Below, piece after piece: positions 24,415 to 35,044 of a stretch of 64,000 nt of DNA. The stretch lies in assembly GCA_029204045.2 (NCBI GenBank), contig CM055060.1, positions 50,485,526 through 50,549,525 on the forward strand, given 5' to 3'. Every line of letters starts with the position of its first letter. Positions within the stretch are counted from its first letter, which is position 1. The stretch is from Tillandsia leiboldiana. Taxonomy: Eukaryota > Streptophyta > Magnoliopsida > Poales > Bromeliaceae. The position numbers were made by a program, and so were the translations under genes. The notes below the pieces were generated by a model. It was given only the letters and a program-made list of their open reading frames with translations. It did not search any database and was not told where the DNA came from.

Positions 24415-27400
24415 AACGGACGCCAAAAATGGACTTAGCGTGCGAAAATGGTCGAAAATAGCTATTTTTGGGCTATTGGGCCGAATTTGGAGTGGGCCGG
24501 TCCACGGCCCACTTGTGCGTGCATCGGCACCAGCGAAGAAGCAGCAGGGACACATGGCGCAACGCTGTTGGTCGGGCGGCGGCGCGGGAGACAGGGCGCG
24601 ATTTGCGCCGCGTGCACCCCGCCGTAGACTGCGCCAGGCCACGTGGCGCGCCGCGATTAGGCGGCACACGGACGCGGGAGACCTGGCGCGATCCACGCCG
24701 CGTGCACCCCGTCGTAGACCCCGCCAAGACACGTGGCGCAATCCTGTGGTTCTAGGCGCTGAGCAGGAGCGCGCGGATGAGTGCCGCGTGTCCCAGGCGC
24801 GGCACTGTGCGGATCCGGGCGCCCGGTTCTTCCCCCTGGATCCGAATTGGGCTTTTGGTTGTTTTCTTCTATAAATAGCCCCCTTTGAGCTGCTATTTCG
24901 GGTTTTTGGGATTTTCTCTTGGGGCCTCCTTCGACAGGGAGCTAGATCTACAAGTCTTCTTCACTTTTTGGGATTTTGGAGGATTCTTGGAGATCGTTTC
25001 ATCAGCTTTTTCCCCGACCCCGCGAGCTTTGACATTCCTCCGATTGCGGTTTTCTTCGTCGACGTTTCTTCGACGGACTCCCCTGGGTTACTCTTTGGAA
25101 ATTTAAGCTGAAATTTTAGGTTGATCTTCATAAGAGGTAGGCCTTCGACTTTGGTATTCATCACCCCTCTCTATTTTGAGTTTTTATAGGGTTTCTCGCA
25201 GCATCTTTAGACCCCTTTTTGCTGTTGCATTTTCTGGACAGCGGAGAAGTAATCTTACATTTTATCGGCCTACGGTTGTTGGAATTGAGAGTTTAAGAAC
25301 TCGTTTTGCATCTACATTTCGAGAAAAACGCAACCGTATTTTTTTTTGGATTTTTCTTAGGGCTCTTCATAGGTGAACAATTTGGTTATTTGGGACTATT
25401 GCGTAGAACAATAAAATGCAGATTTTGTGATTGTGACTTTTGCGGCGTTCGGCTTGTGATATAGTTTTCGCGGAGATTTTGGAGTTTCAAGGGGAAAGTA
25501 AAAGTTGGGACTCTTTCTTACGAACAAGGTGAACATCTTTCTTTTTGGTTCCGGGTGAAAATTGTGTGCGGTTTGGCTTATATGCACCTTTTATGCACAC
25601 GCTGAATTTTGAAGTGGACCGTTTGGGCAACACTTGGTATTTTGAGCATCGCCGTACATCCGGGAGGAGTTTTTTGGAGCTTTTAGATTCGTTGGAACCG
25701 TGTGAACCTGAGGAACACACACGCTCAGTTTCATCTTAATCGAACTATGGATCAGCGCATTCCAGGTGGGTTGGATTTCTTTCAAAATTAGCGAGCGACG
25801 TACTAATTCTTGTGATAATAAAGTATTGGAACCTTGACTAGCACCCCGTCATATGTTTGCATATATTTAACCAGACTAGTAGAAAATCCTCACTTGGGCT
25901 AGTTTTCTTTATGTTTTACATTTTTCACACTCTGTATTCTTTTTTCCTGGACTTAGAGTTTCTCCTCGCCCGGATAGTGGGCCGAGTGGTCGGGATATTG
26001 TGGGATGCATTTGACACTTGTGCCTGGGGGCCGAGTGGAGTATGATAGCTGAGGCTAGATCAGGGCTAGTGTCTGGAGCCATTCGGGTCAACGGTGGTCC
26101 CGGGTTGTCGGGTATTCTCCGACCAGTGTCATTGGCACTGTGTTCGTAGTAGTGTTGAGCTGGTGATAGCAGAACCATGAACCCAGACTGTTTTTGGACA
26201 CACACATGATTTCAGTAAACCAATATTTTCCTTTCGAATTTCGAAGGGCCGTCGGAGCCTGTTCTTGTTTGATTGGGTGAAGGCATTAGCCCTTCGGGGT
26301 TTGAAAAATAAAACTTATTTTAATTGATTTTCTTAAAGAACTAAAATTCATCAAATTTGGCTTCTCAAATCAAAATAGTTTTCGGTAATAACTGTCATCT
26401 TTTCTTGCAAATTTTCTCACCCGAGAGGGTTCGAGTGATCTGGGTTCTAGGGGCTATTTTCATATTTTGGGACGAAAGCTACGGGGGATATACCTAGAAT
26501 CTGTTCTTGTTTGATAGGGTTGTAGGCGCTAGTCTTCCGAAACTTTCGGACCTTCCTCCGTGGTTGGTCGTGGAGTACCTCGGCTAGTGGCTTTAGTGTG
26601 ATCAATCGAGTGGTCTGTACTGGGAGCCGTTTGGGGACGGTGGTCCCGCGCCGTTGAGTGTTTCCGGCTGATGTGGTTAGTGTTGAGTTATTATTTCCGA
26701 TTTGATTGATCGTGGATTTGGATTATAGCCTGCATGAGCCGTATTGAGCTCGATAGAGATGCGCGGATACTTCCTCGGTGGGGTCGTTCCCCTCGAGTAC
26801 CGCTCCGGAGCTAGGCCTGTTACTTATCTTTTGCAGCTTGTCGACGTAGTCCGAGTGGGACCGCCTATGTAAATCCCGTCCTAGTGGGGATGTGTGGTAG
26901 TGGGTAGGCGCAGGTTTGACTGGACCCTATGTGGCAGTCAGTGTGATTGGGTTGATCGAGTATATTGAGATAGAGTCGATGCATCATTTTCATCTGTATC
27001 ACCCCTTGAGCATTGTAGATAGAGGTATGATAGCTATAGATTTCTTTCCAGCTTATTCTTTTATTATTACAGTATTTCTGTTATCTTATGCCTCTAGTAG
27101 ACTTAGTGGGCAGACCGTTGGTCTTGGGGACGGTATCCACTGAGAACTATTGTTTGATGTAGTTCTCACACTCGCTGTGGTGACTTTTTCCAGAGGAATC
27201 TACCCCTGTTCCTACTCCAGTTGCTGCACCTGCTGATCGAGGTAAGAGAGTCGCGAGCTAGTTCTCTATTCGTCCTTGGGGTGTAGCTGTACCCCATTTT
27301 GGAGTTTTGTAGTACAGTCTGCTGGATTATTGTATATAGTTACTTTTGAGAGACTTATGTATTGTGAGGATCAGACCTGTACTATTTGGAGTTGCATTTT

Positions 27401-27553
27401 TATATTTCAGTAGTTTACTTTCTTCGCTCTGATATCTGTATAGCTGTAGTATTATCTTTTGCAGGTTAGACGCTTCGTCTATACGGGGCTTCCCGAATGG
27501 GCGGCGGATCTGTTGGCGAGTCCGGATCGCAGTTTCGACCCCGAGGCGTGACA
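24415..27553 (+). mobile_element. Gypsy LTR C, lacking its left end, nested in the TRIM
   Basis: Ends CGAGGCGTGACA and aligns with LTRs A and B over the GC-rich U3, TATA region and right half. The first match is at AACGGAC, equivalent to about 180 bp inside LTRs A and B, so the TGATGACCC head is missing. CGTCA lies immediately on each side (24410-24414 and 27554-27558). No primer site or coding region is present. Confidence 0.75.
24870..24877 (+). promoter_or_regulatory. TATA box of LTR C
   Basis: TATAAATA followed by GCCCCC, with CCGGGCGCCCGG about 55 bp upstream; same layout as LTRs A and B. Confidence 0.7.
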
Positions 27554-27736
27554 CGTCAGGTCTAAACAAGGGGAGTCTGTGACACCCCAATAGTCCCACA
27601 TCGAATGAGAATGAGGTTGTGATTTGATATATAAGAGACAATGGACAATAGTAATAATAACTAGGCTTAAATATTTTGGGCTGTGGTTTGGGCCCAACGA
27701 GTTATTATTGCTAGTGGGCCGGGTCGTTACATGAAT

Positions 27737-28990
27737 CAAACCGCAAGCCGGTTCAACTTAAACCGAACCATAACGGATTCAACTTAAACTACAAACCGAT
27801 TCAATCCGAACTGAACCGCAGGAGGATCAAGCCTAGTCGAGCTAAATCATAAACCAATTCAACCTAAATCGAATCTGGACAGAACTATATGTCGGTTCAA
27901 CAACCAGCTCAATTTCAAATCAAAATCAAAGGGCTTTGAACCAAACCACAAAGAGGGCGACTCAAACCAAACTCAAAGGCATCTTGAATCAAACCACAAA
28001 GGTTCAATCCAAACCTAAGGCAAAAGGGTTTCCCAGTTGAGCCAAACCATATAAGCTCAACCCGAATCAAACTCAAACAAATCTCGAACCAAACCCTAAA
28101 GTTTCGATCCGAACCAAATTGAACTATAAAAGAGTCCAGATTGAATCAAACAATAAGGGCTCAACCCAATCAAACTCAAAGGGTCTCGAACCAAGTCATA
28201 AGGGTTCAACCTAAACAAAGTCTCAATGGGTTCTGAACCAAAGTTTAACGGTTCGACCCAAACTAAATTCGAAAGGGACAAACTAAGTGATACGCTAAGG
28301 CGGCTCAACCCAAATCAAATACAAAAGGTTCAAATCAATTCAACTTGAATCCAACCTAAGCAAAGGTTTAGATCAGACTTTAGGGATGAACCGAATCAAG
28401 TAAACAAACTCCACTCGAACTAAAGCATATCAACAGTTCAAAATGAGTTGAATGCAGCTTAATTGACTAAGTCAATTTCATCGACTCACAAACCGGACTC
28501 AACCTGACTGCCAAGTCATTAAACTAAGCAAATCAAATCAAACTCAATCCAACTTAATCGCCAAGTTGTTAAACTGAGCAAATCAAACTAAAACTCAACT
28601 CAACTTGATCGCTAAGTCATTAAACTGAGCAAATCAAACTCAAACTCAAACTCAACTTGACCGCCAAGCTATTAAACTGAGCAAATCAAATCAAACTCAA
28701 CCCAACTAGACCGCCAAGTCGTTAAACTAAGCAAAGCAAACTAAAACTCAACTCAACTTGACCACCAAGTCGTTAAATTGAGCAAATCAAAATCAAACTC
28801 AACTCAATTTGACCACCAAGTCATTAAACTGAGCAAATCAAATCAAATTCAACCCAATCTAGCCGCTAAGTCGCTAAACTGAGCAATCCGAGTTCAAAAT
28901 TAAACTCAATTCACTCGACCACCATGTCATTAAATTGTGCAGCTTAATTTTGATTGACCGCCAAGTCCATAAACTGAGCATTTTACTTAT
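27737..28990. repeat. Decayed tandem array, right half
   Basis: Continues the GAACC/AAACC word array interrupted by the TRIM. From about 28440 to 28980 it becomes a clearer tandem repeat of roughly 55-60 bp with CCAAGTCGTTAAACTGAGCA and CAAATCAAACTCAA words. No coding potential is seen. Confidence 0.75.
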
Positions 28991-29229
28991 GTACAATGGG
29001 GGTATGCCTCTGCTTAAGCTATGTACACATCAAATTATATTAATAAAATTTTATTTTTAAGATTCGATCTCTCTCATTATCAGTATTTATTTTTAGTCTC
29101 TTGAGGGTCCCTTAACACTGCTAGTGTGAGATAATTAAAAGCATATTCTTAAGTTTGCTGGAAGTTATAAATCTACAAATCTGATTTCAAATTAAAATTT
29201 AACAAAATCTAATTTGTACTATGAATGAT

Positions 29230-29845
29230 CACTCGCCGAGGGTCGGTTCGTTCGTGGCGCAGACAAACGACACTCCCCATGCGATCTCTTTCACCTTTTC
29301 CCTCTCTCTCGCTCTATGCTTCTCTCTCTAAAAACCCACGAACACAAGAAAAAAAGGAAGAAGAAGAAGAAGAAGAAAAATAGGTGGCCCCATGAATTTA
29401 TATTCAAAATAGGAAATTCGGGCACCCGAAAACCAAGCTTCGGGTGGCCCAAACCACACAAAGGGCGGCCGGAAACATCCGAGCTGCTACAATTTATGTT
29501 TTGGGTGCCTGAAAGCGCACCCGAAATGTCCGTCGTGCCAGCCGCCTTGCGTCACATCATGCCATCCCACGTCCTCTCGCGCCCACAGCCAATGCCGCGA
29601 CGCCACACATCCAGCACCCCTTGACACGGTGTCGCATCGCGTCCCATTGAGTCGTGTCGCCCCTCACCCACCATTCGGGCGGCTACATGGCCGGGTTCCG
29701 ACGCCCGAATCTGCGCCCAAAATTTGCTGATCCGACGAGCTAGGATGCGATTTCGGGTCTGTTTTTGTGTTGATTCACGCTAAAATGGTTCCAACTCGGC
29801 CCAGTAGTACTCCCCCGACATGCTGATGACCAACCATACTACAAC
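29230..29845 (-). mobile_element. Gypsy LTR U3/promoter-like remnant
   Basis: Read on the minus strand, GC-rich sequence with GGGCG/CCGAA words leads to a TATA-like AATATAAAT near 29395, then a purine-rich leader (29280-29380). This is the same order as LTRs A-C. The ends are not visible. The stretch at 28991-29229 just before it has no recognisable feature. Confidence 0.4.
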
Positions 29846-29849
29846 CTGG

Positions 29850-30992
29850 CTTATTTGCAAAGGTCCAGTGTCTTACACTTCGAGTCCAACGTGCCTAGTG
29901 AGATCAAATTCCGTTTCAAGCTAGGAGCGTGTCGTACACCTATCAGCGTCCTCACGACCCCATCATGCATTTGAATTTTCACAACGTCGACTCGTAAAAC
30001 TTTGCACACCATCCTATTTTTCATAAGAGCTTTTCTACCTCTGATCGCTTTATAGGTATCAAAAGATTATTTCTCCAAGCAAATGCGAAAGAAACTTGCC
30101 AAATCAAGCACCTACACATCATCTAAAATTTTAGCACCACCGGTCACTGCATGTAGCACATCAAAATCGATTATCTCTGATTCTGCCGCCTGCGCCATCG
30201 CTGACGTCTCCTTTCCTGATCCGTAGTAATTTTTTCCTTCTGCCGCTTTAGCTTCTTCAGATTACCTTTAAGTTTATGACAATTGCGCTTAATGTAACCT
30301 TTCCTATGACAGTAGAAGCATTCCATCTCGGATAGCTACTTCTTTTGTCCACCTCTGGTCGTCGATGTTTTCGCCTCACTTTTCACTCTTACCACCAAAG
30401 CTGTATCACTGCTCTGCAAGCCGAACTCCTGAGTCATCTTTTGCATGTCATTCCAGAGAAGTGCCGCCGTGACTGCCTCTACGATTATAGTCTCTTTACC
30501 ATAAAGCAACGTAGTCACCAAATGCTCATATATCGTTAGTAATGAAGAAAGTAAAATCAGCGTCTTATCCTCGTCATCTAGATTGACTCCGATATTGATC
30601 AACCGGGCCACCATCTTGTTGAACTTGTTCAGATGCTCATGTAGGCTAGTCGCTTCTTGCATCCACAACTTGAATAGTCACCGCTTCAAATACAATCTGT
30701 TTGTTAGGGACTTGGTCATGTACAGATCTTTCAATTTCTTTCACAACTTCGCCGGTGTCGACTCGCTGGCTATTTTGTAAAGAACATCATCTGCTAACAA
30801 TAAATGAAGCGTTCTCAACGCTTTCCATTCCATTTTCCCCCGTGCCACATCCATGATCTCAACCGGTTGTGCCTCTTTTCCGTTCAACATCTGGTCCAAA
30901 TCATGTTGTACCAAAACAACTCGAACATTAATTTGCCACAAGCTAAAATTGTTCTTACCGTCGAACTTCTCGATTTCGAACTTCGTGGCCAT
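29850..30992 (-). pseudogene. Decayed copia gag-protease
   Basis: The start ATG is at 30992, 35 nt after the primer site. The frame reads MATKFEIEKFDGKNNFSLWQ, typical of plant Ty1/copia Gag. It continues in one frame past in-frame TGA codons near 30741 and in the next 60 bp, and a third stop near 30336. The zinc knuckle (about 30310) reads CFYCHRKGYIKRNC, with the essential His changed to Tyr. Further on, a protease-region relic is recognisable (IKMHDG-like and LKRNLISLGTLDSK segments). The catalytic Asp-Ser-Gly motif appears as Asp-Leu-Ala. Integrase and reverse transcriptase are absent. It is certainly non-functional. Confidence 0.85.
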
Positions 30993-31027
30993 CTCCGTCG
31001 ATCTCTCTCAACGAGTAGTAATCTTTA

Positions 31028-31039
31028 GCTCTGATACCA
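31028..31039 (-). other. tRNA-iMet primer-binding site of decayed copia
   Basis: Minus strand TGGTATCAGAGC, two bases after the LTR end at 31042. Three more degenerate copies lie inside the adjoining LTR end. Confidence 0.9.
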
Positions 31040-31041
31040 AT

Positions 31042-31677
31042 TGTTGGGAATCTGGTACTCACCCTGATACCAAATTTTGTGAATCTGCAACTCGCTCTGA
31101 TATCGACTGTTATTGATTCGGTACTTGCTTTGATACCGATTGTTGGGATTCCGCAACAAAAACGTCAAATCGTATTTTTATCATAAATCCGTCTTCTTAA
31201 CAAAAAAACTAGCACCGACACAACCACAAAAGAGAAAAAAAAAAATTAAAATAGAAAATACGGGTAAAATAAGATTCATTAACCAAGAGAAGAATTACAC
31301 CTAACTCCTATCCTATACAGAGTAGGTTCAACTCGAGCCCTCATCCTAAATCTCTCGCGCCCTTCTCTCATCTTCTATAAACGCAGAAGAGTTCTATCTT
31401 TGGACACACCAGTGCACTAGGTGCATCCAAAATCATGGACATCTTGACCATGACATATGGGTGTGGCTAAGCCATACCACCACCACCACCCACCACTACA
31501 AAAAATAAGCACCAATGCTACATTTGTAACTTTCATAAAAAAAACTATTCAAATCCTAGTCCATTTAGATTTATATTCTAATTAATATTTAAATCTTAAT
31601 TAATTTACCTCCAACATATTTAAATATAAATCCTAACCTAACTAGGATTCAACTACAAATCTAACCAAATCCTAACA
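31042..31677 (-). mobile_element. Copia 5' LTR
   Basis: Minus strand begins TGTTAGGATTTGG (31677) and ends GATTCCCAACA (31042). It aligns over its full length with the LTR at 15956-16595. The last about 110 bp contain three primer-like motifs: CGGTATCAAAGC, CGATATCAGAGC and TGGTATCAGGGT. A shorter LTR end, GGAATCCCAACA, lies at about 31141, just before the first of these. Confidence 0.85.
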
Positions 31678-33940
31678 GCGTGGTCACTCCCAAAGGTCCT
31701 CACTAAAGTGGATTGTCTCTGAGTGGCAGCCGGATAACCAGTCCCAACAATGTGCACTCGCATAGCAACAGGATAACTAGTTCTGGCTACGCTCACACAA
31801 TGAAGCAACTGCATAACCAATTCTGGCAATGCTATGTCGATCGGCAAGCTTAGATTTAGGTCTGTACAACCGGCGAGTCGACAGATTGGGTACAAGAGCA
31901 TTGTTGGCACTTTGTGTCATTGATGCATGTTACTTCCTATTTACTTTTGTCGTTTTAGGTAGTTATTGTCCAGTTTCAGTTATATACCTATACTCTATGT
32001 CATTCACCTACCTTTATTGTTGTTTCCTTAGTAGACTAGTGGTGCAGCTCGTCTTAATCGGCTCGTTGTATCTACTGAAAATCTTATATAAGTTTCCTAC
32101 ATCCTATTTTTCATGTGTCGGCCGGGAATGAGCGCGCGGGGCGATCGAGAACACGTGTAGATAGTTCATCCTGGGACATGTATACTTTTTGTATTTCTAT
32201 CAAAAAAAATTAGTTGGCATATTTTGAAAAAGAAAAGTTGTAATGAACTCAAATTAAGAAATTTAGATGTACTCAGTAACCACATATTTTGTAATAATCT
32301 TGGGATGGAAAAGATAAGTTTTCAAAAATCTTGAATTTTTTGTATGTTCATACTTGATAGGTGCTCTGTATTGACATCATGCATTTGCGACGGATTTGAC
32401 CACATTTCTAATATGAGTTTTTGTTGTGATTCGGGGCATGACAATTTCATAGATGCTAAAGAAAAAATTGCCCTCCCTTATATATGTTTATTTTATCTTA
32501 GGTTGTAGTCATATTAACTGCAATGAGATACAAATGAATATTTTAACCCAACTGAAACCTAGTTTGTAATTTTTATAAGTTACCTGTAATGGAAAATCTT
32601 CCATCTCAACATTCTAATTTTTCCACCAACTTGAATAAATAATTATTTCATATAGAGAGCTAAAATTTTTCATATTAGACATAACATGTGAATGTTTTGC
32701 TAATAGAAATCTAGTTTGAATTTTTTATGACTTAGCCCTGTGAAATTAACTACTACCTCCAATTAATGCATGCTTTGTTTCAGTTCCTTCCATATGATGG
32801 TCAAAACAATATTCTATACTATAATTAGTAAGTTAAACTTGTTATTAGTATTCAAATCATGGATTTTTTATAACTTTATTTGCCAATCTACAAAAAAATT
32901 GCTTTGAAAATGTCTAGAAAGGGATTATAATGTCTCATTAAACATTTATTGACAATTCAAAAGTTAAGCTATCTCTTTATTATTAATTCAAAAGCAATCA
33001 TAAAGTTGGCTTAATTTCTTCGAATGCTTGGATTCCTCGCTAGCATTTGTTAGTAATAAAGTTCATAAGAGTTAGTTAATAAACTTTTCTATTTATCCTT
33101 TAACAGATCTTAAACTTTAATTGATATCTATTAGTGGTACTGCAGAGCTTACCCACAAACATGTGCAGATCATGCACATACAACACACAAAAAAAAAAGC
33201 ACTTTACAAAGAATGTCTATTTTAAGAACAAAATTTGGCCACTTTTTGGTAATATTTATCTTACTATTAGTAAGTAATTCGTATAGAGAATTACCCAATA
33301 CCTCTTTGCATTGGAACTATCTATCTTCTTGTAATAAAACCTAGAAACCTCTTTCTCCAAAAAAAAAGGAAGGAACTAGTAACCTCCTTCACTTCTTATC
33401 CTTTAAAGAAACTTTACTTAATTAGTTTTAATCATCGTTAAAATTCCTCGAAAGCGGAAATAAATCAATCAACATATAGTCCTCACTTTTACCACCTATG
33501 CTAATTGTATAAAACTGCCCCTTAATTGGCTGTTAAATACTGTATGGTGAATTTTTTTCAGCTTTTAAAACTAAATTTAGAAGATGATGTAAACATGTAA
33601 AGATTCATGTAACCAAGGTTTCACAATATCTGTGGAGTTATGGCAATTTTACGAGGTATCAAGTTTCTAAAATACTATAAACGTTATGTCAATTAAATTA
33701 GTTTGTAGGACTTGATTATAATAATTTCGAAAGTTCAAGCCACAAATTATAATTTAATTAAATCAAAGTTTGAGAACCAAAGTGTCACCCGACTGGTAGT
33801 TTGATGACCAAACATACAATTTAATTAAATAAAAATCCAATAGATTAGAAAAATAATTTAATTTCAACAATCAAGTCAAGATGTCAACAACGTGAGGAGT
33901 TTGAGGAGAGATATGCCAGAAAGAATAGGAGAAGATTAAT
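31678..33940. other. Old LTR fragment and AT-rich DNA without recognisable genes
   Basis: About 31880-32130 resembles the right half of the Gypsy LTR family (CTTAGTAGACTAGTGG-type segment) in decayed form. From 32130 to 33940 the sequence is AT-rich and I see no gene, tandem repeat or bounded transposon. Confidence 0.45.
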
Positions 33941-34307
33941 TGTGATACCCCGATAGTCCCACATCGAATAATATGGAGAGTGTGACGGGCTTATATGTGA
34001 CGGATATACTAGAACTAATAACCAGACTTAAGTATTTTGGGCTGATGATTTGGATCCAATGAGTTATTATTGCTATTGGGCCGGATCGTTATAGTTGGTA
34101 CAAGAACTTATTCACTAATCAGAAGTTTGAGGTGAGCCTCGCAAACGAGAACGTTAGGGTATAAATCAGGGAGAGTATGTGACACCCAATAGTCTCACAT
34201 CGAATAATATGCCACGAGCATATTAGAACAAATAACTAGACTTGTGCATTTTGAGCTGATGGTTTGGGCTAAATGAGTTATTAGTATCAGTGAGCCAAGT
34301 CGTTACA
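33941..34307 (+). mobile_element. Decayed TRIM, same family as 24001-27731
   Basis: LTR copies at 33941-34093 (TGTGATACCCCGATAGTC to TTATA) and 34178-34307 (TGTGACACCCAATAGTC to TTACA; about 24 bp deleted) flank an 84-bp interior. The primer site has decayed to TGGTACAAGAAC and the purine tract to AATCAGGGAGAGTA. No target-site duplication survives. Confidence 0.85.
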
Positions 34308-34745
34308 AAATTGGAGATATAATAGACTAAACGGATAGAAAGAGGGCATGAAAGGAGGTAAAGATGAGATAAATAGGACATTTTGGGCTGGTGGTGTAGG
34401 TCCAATGTGGGAAAGTGTGAATGGCTTATATGTGAAGGGCAAACTAGAACTAATAACTAGCTGAATCATTTTATGTCTATGGTTTGGACCTAACGAATTA
34501 TCAGTACTAGTGAGCCGTATCATTACAAGATTGGAGAGGAAATAGATTAAAATAATAAAAAGAGAGCATGGGATGAGGCATAGATAAGACGAACAGAGCA
34601 TCTTGGGTTGATGGTTCGGACCAAATGATTTATTAGTGTTAGTAAGTTGGTTCGTTACAATATTGGAGAGAGAATAGATTAAAATGATTGAAAAAGAGCA
34701 TGAGGGGAGGTAAAGATGAGACGAAGAGAGATGAGGAGATAGAAA
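34308..34745. repeat. Head-to-tail repeats of TRIM LTR end plus flank
   Basis: The block TTGGAGA..AATAGA.TAAA followed by GAGCATGAGGGGAGGTAAAG occurs at about 34310, 34532 and 34662. Each copy follows a piece of the TRIM LTR (..GTTATTA..GAGCC..CGTTACA). The array looks like unequal duplication of the TRIM 3' LTR together with its flank. An AG-rich stretch follows to about 34975. Confidence 0.7.
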
Positions 34746-35044
34746 AAAAGATAAGAGAGCAGCATGAGAAAGAGAAAAGATGACAATCTGAGAAAGAGAA
34801 AAGATGACAAAGAAAGAGTGGAAAGAGAGAGACAAGGAAAAAATAAATAATAGAAAGAGAGAACAAGAGTGTGAGGAGAAAAAGAAGAGAAAATGGTATA
34901 ATAGTTTTGTTTATAGAAAAAATAACAAAAAAAGGAAATATGCACTTTTGTTCATTAAAAGAAAAAATTACAATACTTAGCGACTCAAGCATTTCGGCCT
35001 AAGTTTTCTGCTAGGACTTGACCTCCTAAAGCAAACTACATTCA

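Larger units (their letters stand above)
24001..27731 (+). mobile_element. TRIM retrotransposon carrying a nested LTR
   Basis: Two 154-bp LTRs (24001-24154 and 27578-27731), beginning TGTG[G/A]CACCCCAATAGT and ending in TACA, flank a short non-coding interior. The initiator-Met primer site TGGTATCAGAGC lies at 24157-24168, and a purine tract AAACAAGGGGAGTC at about 27564-27577. A perfect 5-bp target-site duplication, TGAAT, flanks the element (23996-24000 and 27732-27736). The native interior is only about 283 bp once the nested Gypsy LTR (24415-27553) is removed. It is clearly similar to the Cassandra interior, but the LTRs have no 5S-like module. No protein is encoded. Confidence 0.93.

Noticed and set aside
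29316..29624. 102-codon ORF starting in a lysine run
   Set aside because: Falls in U3/leader-like LTR sequence, with no domain. The Lys run is an AAG repeat in the leader.
34287..34992. Ser/Leu/Phe-rich ORF of 182 codons resembling a multi-pass membrane protein
   Set aside because: Lies across decayed TRIM repeats and an AG-rich stretch. No family resemblance.
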